Source: Bacteroidetes bacterium 43-93 (lineage in GTDB: Bacteria; Bacteroidota; Bacteroidia; Chitinophagales; Chitinophagaceae). From it: a stretch of DNA of 64,000 bases. A program made the translations under genes and the position numbers. Under the pieces are notes generated by a model. The model was given only the letters and a program-made list of their open reading frames with translations, was not told the DNA's origin and did not search any database. The first letter of the stretch is position 1, and each line of letters starts with the position of its first letter. Positions 44,894-54,880 of the stretch are shown one piece after another. The stretch is taken from NCBI GenBank assembly GCA_001897855.1, contig MKUO01000005.1:1-64000 (forward strand), read 5' to 3'.

Positions 44894-46234
44894 ATGAAAA
44901 AGACCTTTCTACTTGCCTCCTTATGTTTATTGTGTTTGGTGAAAGTTTTTGCTACCAATGTATCGGGCTATTTTAACACTAACATTACCTGGACAAAAGC
45001 CAATAATCCCTATATTATTACCGGGGATATTCTTATCGATACACCGGCCACACTTACTATAGAGCCGGGCGTTACTGTAATAGCCTCAGACAACTACACG
45101 ATTTACATTGATGGAAAAATTAATGCTATTGGTACATCTTCAGACTCTATCACTTTTACCTGTAGCAAAATTCCAACCTCCAAGTACCATACCACCTGGA
45201 AGGGAATAGAGATTAGGCATAGGAGTTTTAATGACACGATGGAATTTAAATTTTGTCATTTTGAGTATGCAACCTACACTATTTACAGCGCATATAATCC
45301 TGTCAAAATATCTAATTGCATGTTTCATTACAATGGAACTGTATTCCAAAGCCTTGGATATGCAGAGTCATATGTTGAAATGTCCCATTGTGCCTTTATT
45401 GATGATGGTTACGCTACCAATGTTGGCAAGTATGCATTATTCGCAGATAACGAAATAAGAAATTGCGATTATGGTTTCAGGGGATGGGGCGGAATAATAG
45501 CTCACAATTTGTATCTGGACTGTGGATATGGTATTTATTTGCTGGATAGTGCATCTGTTTATGATAACATAGTCGCGAAAGCGGGTGTCTGTGGTATCCT
45601 CTGTAATGGTGGCACTATCAATGATAACCAGGTTTGGTATTGCAAGGTTGGCATTAATTATGAGGCTGGCAATGTTGTGCATAATGGGTTAAAATATAAT
45701 GACATTGGTATACAACCTGCACTATATTCAAGAATTGGGTATGTGCGTAATAATTGTATTGAAAATTCTAAATTGTACAATTTCCAATCTTCGAAAATGG
45801 ATTTTGATATATCCGGCAATTATTGGGGCACGACCGATTCGCTAACAATAGCAAGTAGCATCCAGGATTTTTATCACAATTTCAATTTGGGAAAAGTTAC
45901 GTTTTGGCCTGTTCTGCAATCTGCAGATTCCGGCTGCGCTGATACAGTAAATATACCCGGCTACGGGAATCCAACATCAGTTGTTAATGTCAACAAAACT
46001 GCTGACCTAAAAGTGTATCCTAATCCTGTTTCAGGCTCAGTCACAATACAAGCTACTGGTGACAAAATGAACACGGTTGTGGTTTATAACCTTGTAGGAA
46101 CAGAAGTTTTTAAGGGCAGTATAAATGGCAGCAGTATGGTTATCGATATGTCTTCATTTTCTAAAGGAATGTATTTATACAAAGTGCAGATGAATGATAA
46201 CAGTACTGTTACAGGCAAACTATTAAAGGAATAA
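44894..46234 (+). CDS. Secreted beta-helix T9SS protein, paralogue 3
   Basis: 446 residues. Signal peptide to KVFAT, then VSGYFNTNITWTKANNPYII, nearly identical to paralogue 1 in this stretch. Beta-helix with ISGNYWGTTDS near its end and a type A sorting domain (LKVYPNPVSGSVTI). Paralogues 1 and 3 look closer to each other at the N terminus than either does to paralogue 2. Confidence 0.82.
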   Translation: MKKTFLLASLCLLCLVKVFATNVSGYFNTNITWTKANNPYIITGDILIDTPATLTIEPGVTVIASDNYTIYIDGKINAIGTSSDSITFTCSKIPTSKYHTTWKGIEIRHRSFNDTMEFKFCHFEYATYTIYSAYNPVKISNCMFHYNGTVFQSLGYAESYVEMSHCAFIDDGYATNVGKYALFADNEIRNCDYGFRGWGGIIAHNLYLDCGYGIYLLDSASVYDNIVAKAGVCGILCNGGTINDNQVWYCKVGINYEAGNVVHNGLKYNDIGIQPALYSRIGYVRNNCIENSKLYNFQSSKMDFDISGNYWGTTDSLTIASSIQDFYHNFNLGKVTFWPVLQSADSGCADTVNIPGYGNPTSVVNVNKTADLKVYPNPVSGSVTIQATGDKMNTVVVYNLVGTEVFKGSINGSSMVIDMSSFSKGMYLYKVQMNDNSTVTGKLLKE

Positions 46235-46255
46235 ATTTTGGTTGAATAAATAAAG

Positions 46256-46290
46256 AAAGGGATAGTAATGATACTATCCCTTTCCTGTTT
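46256..46290. terminator. Terminator between paralogue 3 and prfC
   Basis: Twelve-bp perfect stem (46256-46267 with 46272-46283), ATGA loop, T-rich on the right. It separates convergent genes and may act in both directions. Confidence 0.8.
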
Positions 46291-46304
46291 TATGAAGCAA
46301 GTAG

Positions 46305-47897
46305 TTATGCCATCTGCGTTTTAAATTCGCTGGTAAAGTGGAATTCAATATCAGGATTGTTCTGGCGTTCTGTATTCAGGAACCATTCGCTCTGTGCCAG
46401 GTACACCAGGTTACCATCTTTATCTTCCATGATGTTGGCTTGTTTAAAGCGCACAAATTCATCTATCTTCTTTTTATCGCCCGTTATCCAGCAAGCCTTG
46501 TAGAATGGCAGGGTTACAAATGCGCAGGAAGCGCCATATTCCTGTAGCAGGCGATATTGTATCACTTCAAATTGCAGATCACCTACACAGCCAATTACCT
46601 TCCTGTTACCACCATGTTGGGTAAACAGCTGGGCAACACCCTCATCCGTAAGCTGGTTGATACCCTTTTCTAATTGTTTGGTCTTCATCGGGTCTTTGTT
46701 TACCAGCTCTTTGAATATTTCCGGGGAGAACGTAGGTATACCGGTAAACTGCATTGGTTCTCCCTGTGTCAGTGTATCGCCTATTTTAAAGTTGCCCGTA
46801 TCAAACAAACCAACTACATCGCCGGGGTATGCTTCTTCTATCACATCCTTTTCGCGAGCAAGGAAAGAGTAGGGGTTACTGAATCGTACGTCTTTACCAA
46901 GGCGCGTATGCTTATAATAAGTATTACGCTCAAATTTGCCGGAGCATACGCGTAAAAAGGCAATACGGTCGCGGTGGCGCGGATCCAGGTTGGCATGTAT
47001 CTTAAAGATAAAGCCGGTGAATTTGTCTTCGCCCGGTTCTACAAAACGTTTATCAGTAGCGCGGCCAAGAGGGTGGGGCGCAATACGGATGAATGTATCC
47101 AGCAATTCTTTTACACCAAAATTGTTTACTGCTGACCCAAAGAATACAGGGGCCACCTTGCCTTTCAGATAGGCATCTACATCCAGGTCACCATATACTC
47201 CTTCTAATAGTTCTACATCTTCACGTAATTGGTTGGCATCTCGTTCGCCAATTTTTTCATCCAGAAGGCTATCGCTCAGGTCTGGTATCGGCACTGTATT
47301 GTCATCAGTGGCCTTTTGGCTGGCGGTAAAGAGGTTCAGGCTATGGTCATACAGGTTATATACACCTTTAAATTCCTTGCCCATATTTATAGGCCAGGAT
47401 AGAGGGTGCAGCGAAATGTTCAATTCTTTTTCTATCTCATCGATCAGGTCAAAAGGGTATTTACCATCACGGTCCATCTTGTTCACGAAAACGATCACCG
47501 GGGTATCGCGCATACGGCACACTTCCATCAGGCGGCGTGTCTGCTCTTCCACACCGTTTACGCTGTCTATCACCAGTATTACACTGTCTACAGCGGTAAG
47601 CGTACGGTAAGTATCTTCTGCAAAGTCTTTGTGGCCGGGGGTATCCAGCAGGTTTATCAACACGTCCTTGTATTCAAAGCTCATTACAGATGTTGCCACA
47701 GAGATGCCCCTTTGGCGTTCTATTTCCATAAAGTCGCTGGTTGCGTGCTTTTTTATCTTATTGCTTTTTACCGCGCCGGCTACTTGTATGGCGCCACCAA
47801 ACAAAAGGAGTTTTTCTGTCAGGGTGGTTTTACCGGCATCCGGGTGCGATATGATGGCGAACGTCCGGCGTTTACCGATTTCTTTTTCGTACTTCAT
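46305..47897 (-). CDS. prfC: Peptide chain release factor 3
   Basis: 530 residues, normal RF3 length. GTPase motifs: G1 HPDAGKTT (18-25), G3 DTPGH (85-89), G4 NKMD (139-142). RF3-specific features include [12 protein letters not shown] and the C-terminal [17 protein letters not shown]. It is a ribosome-dependent GTPase that recycles RF1 and RF2 after peptide release in the cytoplasm. Single gene, divergent from 48163 over a 265-base region in which I see only a weak near-palindrome at 47908-47930. Confidence 0.97.
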   Translation of the reverse strand: MKYEKEIGKRRTFAIISHPDAGKTTLTEKLLLFGGAIQVAGAVKSNKIKKHATSDFMEIERQRGISVATSVMSFEYKDVLINLLDTPGHKDFAEDTYRTLTAVDSVILVIDSVNGVEEQTRRLMEVCRMRDTPVIVFVNKMDRDGKYPFDLIDEIEKELNISLHPLSWPINMGKEFKGVYNLYDHSLNLFTASQKATDDNTVPIPDLSDSLLDEKIGERDANQLREDVELLEGVYGDLDVDAYLKGKVAPVFFGSAVNNFGVKELLDTFIRIAPHPLGRATDKRFVEPGEDKFTGFIFKIHANLDPRHRDRIAFLRVCSGKFERNTYYKHTRLGKDVRFSNPYSFLAREKDVIEEAYPGDVVGLFDTGNFKIGDTLTQGEPMQFTGIPTFSPEIFKELVNKDPMKTKQLEKGINQLTDEGVAQLFTQHGGNRKVIGCVGDLQFEVIQYRLLQEYGASCAFVTLPFYKACWITGDKKKIDEFVRFKQANIMEDKDGNLVYLAQSEWFLNTERQNNPDIEFHFTSEFKTQMA

Positions 47898-48162
47898 ATT
47901 ATTATTAGGAGTCCTGAATCAGGAATCCTGTAGTTTGAGCGGTAGAACAACCAACTCTAAACTCATGACTCACCCCTCACGACTTAAATTAAAAGATTGC
48001 AAATTTCCGAAAACTATTGCAGTAATCCATCATAAGTACTAAAAGAGGCCCGATATTCAGTAGTTATACACATAATCAGGCATAACTAAGCCTAATTTTC
48101 CACTTTGGTATTACTTAACCGCCGAAGATTTTATTTTTGTCTACTCAAACCAAGTGTGACAA

Positions 48163-48714
48163 ATGTCTAAGTTGCAAGACGACCTATTGCAGGATTTTAA
48201 GGAGCAAAAAAACGTTATATATAAGCAGCTGGAGGTATTTGACCCCCTCGGCACTCTTTTAAGCAAACCGGCGGCGCAAAGGTTGGTCAATAAAACAGTA
48301 CTCATCATAACAGAGATCGTTTGTTACCTGCTCAGCGCCGGTAGTATTGCTTTCGCGGTATTTATGAATAAGATCTATCCTTTTTATATACTCGACGATC
48401 TTCAAAACAGGCCCGAGTACCTTAAATTGGGTTGGATGGATGTACGGATATTCGTTATTTGCGTATATGCATTGTTGGGCATCATAGCACTGCTGTTTTA
48501 TGGCCTGGCAAGGGCTATGCGCCAGATCCGGTTAAAAAACAATATCCTGAGCTTTGCCGCGAAGAATATAAAAACATTGGTAAGCCAGCATCTAAAACGC
48601 AAAGCGTCTATCGATGTAATAGAACAAAGGCATTTCCTTGAGTTGCCCGATCTTCCATACGAGAATATAAAAGTCAACCAAGTACCAAATCCCGGATACG
48701 AACCCGGATTATAA
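48163..48714 (+). CDS. Small two-helix membrane protein of unknown function
   Basis: 183 residues. N-terminal amphipathic stretch, then two transmembrane helices at about residues 47-67 and 94-115, and a cytoplasmic basic C-terminal region. No recognised family. Its TAA stop lies inside the large palindrome at 48711. Confidence 0.6.
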   Translation: MSKLQDDLLQDFKEQKNVIYKQLEVFDPLGTLLSKPAAQRLVNKTVLIITEIVCYLLSAGSIAFAVFMNKIYPFYILDDLQNRPEYLKLGWMDVRIFVICVYALLGIIALLFYGLARAMRQIRLKNNILSFAAKNIKTLVSQHLKRKASIDVIEQRHFLELPDLPYENIKVNQVPNPGYEPGL

Positions 48715-48760
48715 ATAAAAAGAAACGGGCTGCAATTGCAGCCCGTTTCTTTTTATTTAT
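48711..48760. terminator. 50-bp perfect palindrome, bidirectional terminator
   Basis: The 25 bases from 48711 are the exact reverse complement of the following 25 (centre TGCAA/TTGCA). The core is GC-rich (GAAACGGGCTGC) and the ends are A/T runs, so each strand gives a hairpin plus T-tract. It sits between the convergent 48163 gene and the seven-gene operon ending at 48773. Confidence 0.9.
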
Positions 48761-48772
48761 TCGGATAGCACA

Positions 48773-49732
48773 TTACCATATTTTATTCCTCGAGCCTTCA
48801 AATTCTTTTGGTTTTACAATCGTAAATACCCTGGAGATGTTGAAACCGAAACGCAACCCGTCAGGCCAGCTCACAGAGGTTTGTCCAATAAACACCCTTT
48901 CAGTTATGCCCGGCGCATTTGTAAATAATAGCTGGAATACGTGTCCCCCTGTTTCTATATCAAAGCCAAGGGATAGTGAGTTGTAATAGGTGATACTGGA
49001 ATTGCCTAGTTTGTTAATGCGGTAATAGTATTCCGCATTTAATGATATACGGTTGGTAAGTTTCAACCTGCCGCCAATGCCTACTGCAAACAGATCGTTA
49101 GGCTCGGCGGTAGTAGATACCAGGTTGTAATGTATATGTGTTGGTGTTAATTGCAAAGAAAGTGCCTGGCTTATTTTTTTAGCGATCAGCAACTGGTTTA
49201 CATAATACATCCTGTTGCTGAAATGGTAATCCTGTCCTGCCGGCAGCGTTGGGGCTGGCAGGCTTTGTATGCTAATAGCTCCCAGATAGCTAAGGCTTAT
49301 CGGCATAGAACCGCCTTCCGTTTGGCGCAGCAGTTTTATTTTGGTGTAGCCCTCATACTCTTTTTCATAAGTCCCGCGGCTTATACCTACCATGATCCGG
49401 TCATTAATACCGTAATCAAAACCCAGGCTGGTATTGGCATTGTCCAGTCCAAAAAAGCCATTGAACCCGGTGTTGAATGCTCCAAAACGGTGAGATATTT
49501 TAAAGTCAAGCACACCCCGGGCTACGTTTTCAATACTCGCACCGTTAATGATGCGTGTGGTTTTAAATGTAGCTGTAGTATATGTTTTTTCTTTTTTGCC
49601 CGCATCCTGCTGATTTAGCATGTTCATCAGTTCATCACTATCATCTTTTTTCTTGGAATCATTACCCTGGGCATAAGTAGCACCGGCAGTAAGAACAAGG
49701 GCGGCAAAGAGAATGGTTTTTGCAAAACGCAT
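48773..49732 (-). CDS. DUF5777-type outer-membrane beta-barrel protein
   Basis: 319 residues, signal peptide to about residue 21 (TYAQ), a Lys/Asp-rich linker, then a barrel with ISHRFGAFNTGFNGFFGLDNAN, YGINDRIMVGISRGTYEKEYEG and GHVFQLLFTNAPGITERVFIGQT, the signature of DUF5777. The family's function is unknown. Last gene of a leftward seven-gene operon, 29 bases after a YceI gene. Confidence 0.8.
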   Translation of the reverse strand: MRFAKTILFAALVLTAGATYAQGNDSKKKDDSDELMNMLNQQDAGKKEKTYTTATFKTTRIINGASIENVARGVLDFKISHRFGAFNTGFNGFFGLDNANTSLGFDYGINDRIMVGISRGTYEKEYEGYTKIKLLRQTEGGSMPISLSYLGAISIQSLPAPTLPAGQDYHFSNRMYYVNQLLIAKKISQALSLQLTPTHIHYNLVSTTAEPNDLFAVGIGGRLKLTNRISLNAEYYYRINKLGNSSITYYNSLSLGFDIETGGHVFQLLFTNAPGITERVFIGQTSVSWPDGLRFGFNISRVFTIVKPKEFEGSRNKIW

Positions 49733-49761
49733 ATTTAAAAAGCTTGTTGTTTTGTTTGATC

Positions 49762-50307
49762 TTATTTTTTGTCTAAAGAACTGTTTACCGTTACTTCAAT
49801 TTGCTTAGCTATCTTACCTTCTACCAGTTTAGGTATCTCTATTTTGTAGTCTTGTGGCACTACTTTGAACTTACAGTTGATAGTCGCGGTATTGCCCTTA
49901 ATCACTATAGTTCCCGGAACTGTTACCGTATTGGTTACGCCGTGCAGCGTCAGTTTTCCCGTAGTATGTACGTTGTAAGATCCATCTTTGGCAAAATTTA
50001 CAGACGAGATATCTGTAACTGTACCCTTATATTCTGCCTTGGGGTATTTATCACTTTCCATGTAGTTTTCATTGAAGTGCTCCTGCATCAAGGCCTTCTC
50101 GAACTTAAAGCTCTTGATCGGTGCCTGGAAGATCACCTCGCCTGATTTGCTATCCATAACAGCGGCAGCCTCATTGTTGAAGGCTTCGATGTTTTCAAGT
50201 GGGGTAGCAGAGTAAAAGCTTATTTTACCTGTACGTGTCAGGTATTTTTGAGCGTATAAACTTTGAGTCGCGCAGAGTAGTAAAGCGCCTAAAATTATTC
50301 TTTTCAT
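49762..50307 (-). CDS. YceI-family periplasmic protein (downstream copy)
   Basis: 181 residues from the ATG at 50307, where the signal peptide MKRIILGALLL...LYAQ begins; an in-frame start at 50346 is upstream of it. YceI lipocalin-like motifs: FEKALMQEHFNENYMESDKYPKAEYKG and GKLTLHGVTNTVTVPG. Known members bind long isoprenoid chains in the periplasm. A second copy lies at the head of the same operon. Confidence 0.85.
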   Translation of the reverse strand: MKRIILGALLLCATQSLYAQKYLTRTGKISFYSATPLENIEAFNNEAAAVMDSKSGEVIFQAPIKSFKFEKALMQEHFNENYMESDKYPKAEYKGTVTDISSVNFAKDGSYNVHTTGKLTLHGVTNTVTVPGTIVIKGNTATINCKFKVVPQDYKIEIPKLVEGKIAKQIEVTVNSSLDKK

Positions 50308-50326
50308 ATTCCTTCCTGTTTCATTA

Positions 50327-50698
50327 TTAATTATTCTGAGCGCCAAGGTTTACCCAGCGTACTATCTTATTAATGCTGCATTCATCCAGCTTAGCCATAC
50401 CCTGCGGCATCGGCAGATATCCTGGATCCTGGCGTGTAACGCCTATCAGCTTGCCATCATCTACCACCATCTTCACGCCGTTATAGGTGCCCATGTCATA
50501 GCCATTTTGTTTGGTCTGGCTGTCATGGCATCCTGCAGTGGCGCATTTTGTATTCATAATTGGTAAAATGTCTTTTGCAAATGTAACCGTTGTGGTATCG
50601 CAGGTGGTAACGGGAGACGGATATAATTGGTCGGCTTTGTCGTAGTAACAACCTGTGAATATTAAAGCACAGGCAAAAACTCCTATTATTTTTCTCAT
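50327..50698 (-). CDS. c-type cytochrome lipoprotein with CX4CH motif
   Basis: 123 residues from the ATG at 50698. Lipobox at Cys17 (FTGC). The only haem-type motif is Cys52-x4-Cys57-His58 (KCATAGCHD), four residues between the Cys instead of two. A Met-rich loop (YLPMPQGM) may give the sixth ligand, and NKIVRWVNLGA is the usual C-terminal helix. An electron carrier at the outer membrane is likely, if the CX4CH site is filled. It sits in an operon with two YceI proteins and a two-component pair. Confidence 0.7.
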   Translation of the reverse strand: MRKIIGVFACALIFTGCYYDKADQLYPSPVTTCDTTTVTFAKDILPIMNTKCATAGCHDSQTKQNGYDMGTYNGVKMVVDDGKLIGVTRQDPGYLPMPQGMAKLDECSINKIVRWVNLGAQNN

Positions 50699-50748
50699 GT
50701 TATTTATTTCGCTAAACGTCTTGTATTGTTTGATCTTTCGGGATGAAT

Positions 50749-51147
50749 TTATTTTTCCAGTACGCAATCTGTAAGTGTAACATCAGATAATATGTATCCT
50801 GTACAGATACCTTTGACAATAACAGTTTTGCCGGTTTCGGCTTCTACGTTTTTGTCGCGCATGGTGCATTGAACAGAGCTGCCATTGCCACCATCAAGGG
50901 CTATAACAATACCCCCGTCCTGGTTTTTAGAAACATCTGTGATAACACCCTTTGTTTCTAATGCTTTATTAAGGTAGGTACTATTGGCTTTATTTTCGTC
51001 GGCGGCAAAGTCTGCGCATAGTTTCGATGCATCTATTGCCACTCCCTTCATATCTTCCACTTTTTCATGAGGCTTATTCCATTGATAATACCCGATAATA
51101 CCTCCTGCAACTACAAGGGCCAGTATTATCCATAATAACTTCTTCAT
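50749..51147 (-). CDS. Membrane-anchored OB-fold (tRNA_anti-like) protein
   Basis: 132 residues from the ATG at 51147; longer in-frame readings upstream overlap the regulator gene. One N-terminal transmembrane helix (KLLWIILALVVAGGIIGYY), then an OB-like domain with YLNKALETKGVITDV, SSVQCTMRD and GKTVIVKGICTGYILSDVTLTDC. Matches the tRNA_anti-like group, whose periplasmic members have no known function. Confidence 0.72.
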   Translation of the reverse strand: MKKLLWIILALVVAGGIIGYYQWNKPHEKVEDMKGVAIDASKLCADFAADENKANSTYLNKALETKGVITDVSKNQDGGIVIALDGGNGSSVQCTMRDKNVEAETGKTVIVKGICTGYILSDVTLTDCVLEK

Positions 51148-51256
51148 ATTGCCGTATAATAATCCTAATATAAAAGTAGGATTTTTGCAACCCGAACCAT
51201 TTCCCAATTTGATGAAACGGGAAAAAACAGGGACGAATTGTAGGTACAAGAGTAGA

Positions 51257-52018
51257 TTATGCGTTCGGTAATTCGCCTCCAAGCCACTGCTTAAAATCAG
51301 CCGCCCTTTCAGAGCTTACAACCGGGGCGTCTTTAACAGCCGGTTTTAAGGTCACGATCACGCGTGCTTTCGTATAGGTTTTCATTTCTTCTATGGCTTT
51401 CAGGTTTATCAGGTACTGCCTGTTAATTCTAAAAAACTGAGAGGGATCGAGCATATCCTGCAGGGCATCAAGGTTATGGTCCATTGGATAAGTTCTGCCT
51501 TCAAAGGTCCTGGCAAGTGTCGCCTTGTTTTCGCTATAGCAATACGCTATTTCTTCGGCAGCCAGCGTCTTAATATGTTCTCCGAATCTTATCACAAACC
51601 TTTTTTTATATTCCGGCTGCGTTGTTGCTGCAGTGGCCTGTTCCGTCTTATCAGTAAAGAGTTTTTTAAACTGGTTCAGCTTTTGCAGCGCTGTTTTCAG
51701 TTCCTCTTTTTTTACCGGTTTCATCAGGTAATCAATGCTTGATGCTTTGAACGCGTCAATGGCATACTGGTCATACGCAGTTGTGAATATGATTGGGCTG
51801 TCTATTTTTATGAGCTTCAGCAGGTCAAATGCGGATCCGTCTGCCAGATGCACGTCCATGAATACAAGGTCGGCCAGTTTGTTATTTTCAAACCATTTCC
51901 TGGCATCAACAACGCTATCTACGTGGGCCACTATCTCAGCTGATGGTATTGTTTCATCAATCAGCTTGGCCAGCCTTTTAAAAGCAGGCATTTCGTCTTC
52001 TATAACTACTATTCTCAT
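51257..52018 (-). CDS. LytTR response regulator
   Basis: 253 residues. Receiver domain with Glu7-Asp8, phospho-acceptor Asp55 in VFMDVHLAD, Thr80 and Lys100; LytTR DNA-binding domain in about residues 140-250 (FVIRFGEHIKTLAAEEIAY, RTYPMDHNLDALQ, FFRINRQYLINL). Its start overlaps the kinase stop by four bases (ATGA), so it is the partner of that kinase. It probably controls its own operon. Confidence 0.93.
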   Translation of the reverse strand: MRIVVIEDEMPAFKRLAKLIDETIPSAEIVAHVDSVVDARKWFENNKLADLVFMDVHLADGSAFDLLKLIKIDSPIIFTTAYDQYAIDAFKASSIDYLMKPVKKEELKTALQKLNQFKKLFTDKTEQATAATTQPEYKKRFVIRFGEHIKTLAAEEIAYCYSENKATLARTFEGRTYPMDHNLDALQDMLDPSQFFRINRQYLINLKAIEEMKTYTKARVIVTLKPAVKDAPVVSSERAADFKQWLGGELPNA

Positions 52019-54876
52019 AACAATGGTAGTATCACTATGTATTCGGTATCGCTAACACCGATGTAAATATTCTTATCAGTTAGCAAATTATACCGTTTTT
52101 TAATATTAACAAGCCCCAGTCCTGAGCCTTTTTCTTTACTCATTTTTAGATTGAGGTTATTTCTTACTGTTATTTTATCATCAGTTGCGGTTATAGATAT
52201 GGTCAATGGTGTGGTTTTGGAAACAATATTATGTTTAATGGCATTTTCTACCAACAGCTGCAGTGATAGGGGTACTATGCGTTTTGTTTGCATTAATCCT
52301 TCGGGTACATCGGTTACTAATATCAGGGCATCGCCAAACCTGCTTTTCTGTATATACAGGTAGTTTTGCAGTATCTCCCATTCTTCGCCAAGCGCTACCA
52401 GGTCCCTGTTCCTGTATGCCAGCATGTTGCGGTAAAAGTCAGATAAATGCGTGGTATAATCAGATGCCAGTTTCTTATCTTCTTCTATCAGGCTTGCCAG
52501 GGTATTAAGGCTATTGAATAAAAAGTGGGGGTTCACCTGGCTTTTCAGATGCTCGTATTCAAACAGCATCCGCTCGCTTTGCAATGCTGCCAGTTTTTTC
52601 AGATTACGTTCTCTGAAATACACATACAAATATACGATAGCGAATATGGTGCCGATTACCAAAGCAAAGAACCATCCACGCCTCCAAAAGGGGCTGGCGA
52701 TAGTAAAGCTGTAAGATGCGTCTGAAGCGTAGTTAAAGCTATTGTTAAGAGATGCCTGTACCTGGAATGTATACTTGCCTGGTGGCAGTTGAGGAAAGGT
52801 TACTAGCTCGTCACCTGTTTCCGTCCAGTCATTGCTATATCCGATAAGCTTATACCGGTAATGCAATTTGTCCGGGTTGGCGAAATTAATGCCCTCGTAT
52901 TTAAAACTTAGCTGGTTTTCGTTATAACCAAATCGCGTCGTGCCGGGTTTCACCTGTTCAAAAAATACTTTTATGGATTGTAAGATCACGTTAGGTTTTA
53001 TATCATAACCACGATGTACGTTTTTGATGATTAAAAACCCTTTTCTGAAAGGAATATATACATTGCCGCCGGCGTCGTTTGCAGATAGTTTCAGTATAGT
53101 AGAGGTGGAGTCTATATCAAAGGACTGATGATTGGTATAGCTTCTGAATTGCCTGCTTTTTGGATACCATACATCAAATCCTTTGTTATGTACTGCAACT
53201 ACCTGCCCGGTAGCGTTAGCGGCAACTGTATATACATTGGCATCCTGCAAGCCTTGTGGTATAGATATCTGCTGCCATTCTTTATTGTTATAATAATAGA
53301 GCCCGCTGTTCAGGGTAGCAACCCATATTTTGCCTATAGCATCTTCGGTAATAGAGTAGATTACCTTACCATTAGTAGTTTTTGATGGGTTCCAGTTAGT
53401 GTATTTACCATCCTGGTACATGCTTATGCCGCCGCCGTCAGTCGCCATCCATATCCTGCCTTTCTTGTCAGGATACACCTGGTACACATAGTCGCTGCCT
53501 ACACCGGTGTGCTTGTTATGTAGCTTTATCAGGCTCAGATGGCTGTCATCGCCGGTAGGGTATGATAATTGCTGCACTCCGTTGAGGCCCGATACCCACA
53601 GGTCTTTTTTCGTACCGCTTACATCAAGTACGCTTTCTTTTTCAAGTTCTGCTATACCTGTTACTTTAATGACTTTCTTCTTTATAGCATCAATGTAGAA
53701 CAGCCCTTGCCCGAAGGTCCCGATCCATAACCTGTTCTCCTGGTCTGTAAAAAGGCTGGTAATATTCGCCTGCGCCCGGTACACAAGTTTTTGATCGGAT
53801 GGCTGACACAGAGAAAGGCAATAAAACTTGTCATCGAGCGAATACCACAAATTGTTTTGTTTATCTATAGACATAGCCCGCACATCAGATAAGCTATAGG
53901 GCGGTTCCAGCGGAATGTATTGCATGTATTCATCCGATACCATGCTTATCCCCTGGCTGGTAGCACACCATATTACACCTGATCGGCCAAGGGCAAGTTT
54001 ATTAAGTTTCTTGCCCGGGAAGGCATATTCTTTGATGTGCAATGTGTCTTCGTCATCAGTTGTGACCTTTAATAAATAACCGTCTTCTGTTGCCACCCAT
54101 GCTTTACCCCCGGGCATGGTCACAATATCGTTAACCGGTCCCCAGCGCCATCCTCCTTGTATATATGGGGCCCATACTTTTCGGGCTTTTCTGCAGTAAA
54201 AGGCAAGCCCGCCGTCTTCAGTACCCAGCCAGCATGCGGTATTGTCGGGCATAGGTTTTATCACGCGCACAATATTGTCGGGTAATCCGTTCTCTGTATT
54301 AAGGGCTGTAATAGTTAAATCCCTGTTATTGAAATATACTTCATTGACCCCCTGGTCTGTGGTGGCTACAATACGTTTATTGGGGAAGATGAAGAGGTTA
54401 TACACATAATCATCAGACAGGCCTTTTTGTTTATTACAAGAAACACCAACATTATTCAGTATCATGATGAATCCCTGCCCTTCTGTTGCTACCCAGAGCA
54501 AATTATCGCTGGTAGCAGCCATGTCTGTAACCGCAGTTGCAGGCACCACTCCCATTACCTTCATGGGACGAACTTGGTCACCTTCAATTGTCCCGATACT
54601 TCCATTCTTATACCCAGCATATACCCGGTTGCCCGATAATGTTAGCGCCGTTACAGGCCGATGTACATCATCTTTTATTAATGCAAAACTGCGGCCGTTA
54701 AACCGGTAAAGGCCATCATCGGTTCCAAGCCATATATAGCCATTATTGTCTTGTAGTATGGCATTCGTTTTTACCGGCAGCGAGGCATCATTATACCAAA
54801 GATCACGTACAAAGGGCTGCTGCGCATTTGCAGATGTGCACCATGTAAGCAATATGACGATCAAAAATACACGCAT
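52015..54876 (-). CDS. Propeller sensor histidine kinase (LytS/His_kinase type)
   Basis: 953 residues. Signal peptide to about residue 18 (ANAQ), then about 12-14 two-component-regulator propeller repeats (such as GYIWLGTDDGLYRFNG and GRIWMATDGGGISMY), a Y_Y_Y domain (about 640-705), one transmembrane helix near 715-735, and a His_kinase domain with His784 in NPHFLFNSL. The ATPase part has LLVENAIKHN and GSGLGL. The large periplasmic sensor resembles those of carbohydrate-sensing hybrid kinases, but output here is via a separate LytTR protein. It starts four bases after the first YceI gene. Confidence 0.92.
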   Translation of the reverse strand: MRVFLIVILLTWCTSANAQQPFVRDLWYNDASLPVKTNAILQDNNGYIWLGTDDGLYRFNGRSFALIKDDVHRPVTALTLSGNRVYAGYKNGSIGTIEGDQVRPMKVMGVVPATAVTDMAATSDNLLWVATEGQGFIMILNNVGVSCNKQKGLSDDYVYNLFIFPNKRIVATTDQGVNEVYFNNRDLTITALNTENGLPDNIVRVIKPMPDNTACWLGTEDGGLAFYCRKARKVWAPYIQGGWRWGPVNDIVTMPGGKAWVATEDGYLLKVTTDDEDTLHIKEYAFPGKKLNKLALGRSGVIWCATSQGISMVSDEYMQYIPLEPPYSLSDVRAMSIDKQNNLWYSLDDKFYCLSLCQPSDQKLVYRAQANITSLFTDQENRLWIGTFGQGLFYIDAIKKKVIKVTGIAELEKESVLDVSGTKKDLWVSGLNGVQQLSYPTGDDSHLSLIKLHNKHTGVGSDYVYQVYPDKKGRIWMATDGGGISMYQDGKYTNWNPSKTTNGKVIYSITEDAIGKIWVATLNSGLYYYNNKEWQQISIPQGLQDANVYTVAANATGQVVAVHNKGFDVWYPKSRQFRSYTNHQSFDIDSTSTILKLSANDAGGNVYIPFRKGFLIIKNVHRGYDIKPNVILQSIKVFFEQVKPGTTRFGYNENQLSFKYEGINFANPDKLHYRYKLIGYSNDWTETGDELVTFPQLPPGKYTFQVQASLNNSFNYASDASYSFTIASPFWRRGWFFALVIGTIFAIVYLYVYFRERNLKKLAALQSERMLFEYEHLKSQVNPHFLFNSLNTLASLIEEDKKLASDYTTHLSDFYRNMLAYRNRDLVALGEEWEILQNYLYIQKSRFGDALILVTDVPEGLMQTKRIVPLSLQLLVENAIKHNIVSKTTPLTISITATDDKITVRNNLNLKMSKEKGSGLGLVNIKKRYNLLTDKNIYIGVSDTEYIVILPLL

Positions 54877-54880
54877 GCAA

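Noticed and set aside
42099-46234. Three similar genes considered as transposon copies
   Set aside because: They encode secreted beta-helix proteins with sorting tails; no transposase or terminal inverted repeats are present. Ordinary tandem duplication explains them.
46936-47933. Several rightward ORFs of 78-175 codons over prfC
   Set aside because: All lie opposite the well-conserved RF3 gene, with Arg/Ser/Leu-rich nonsense composition.
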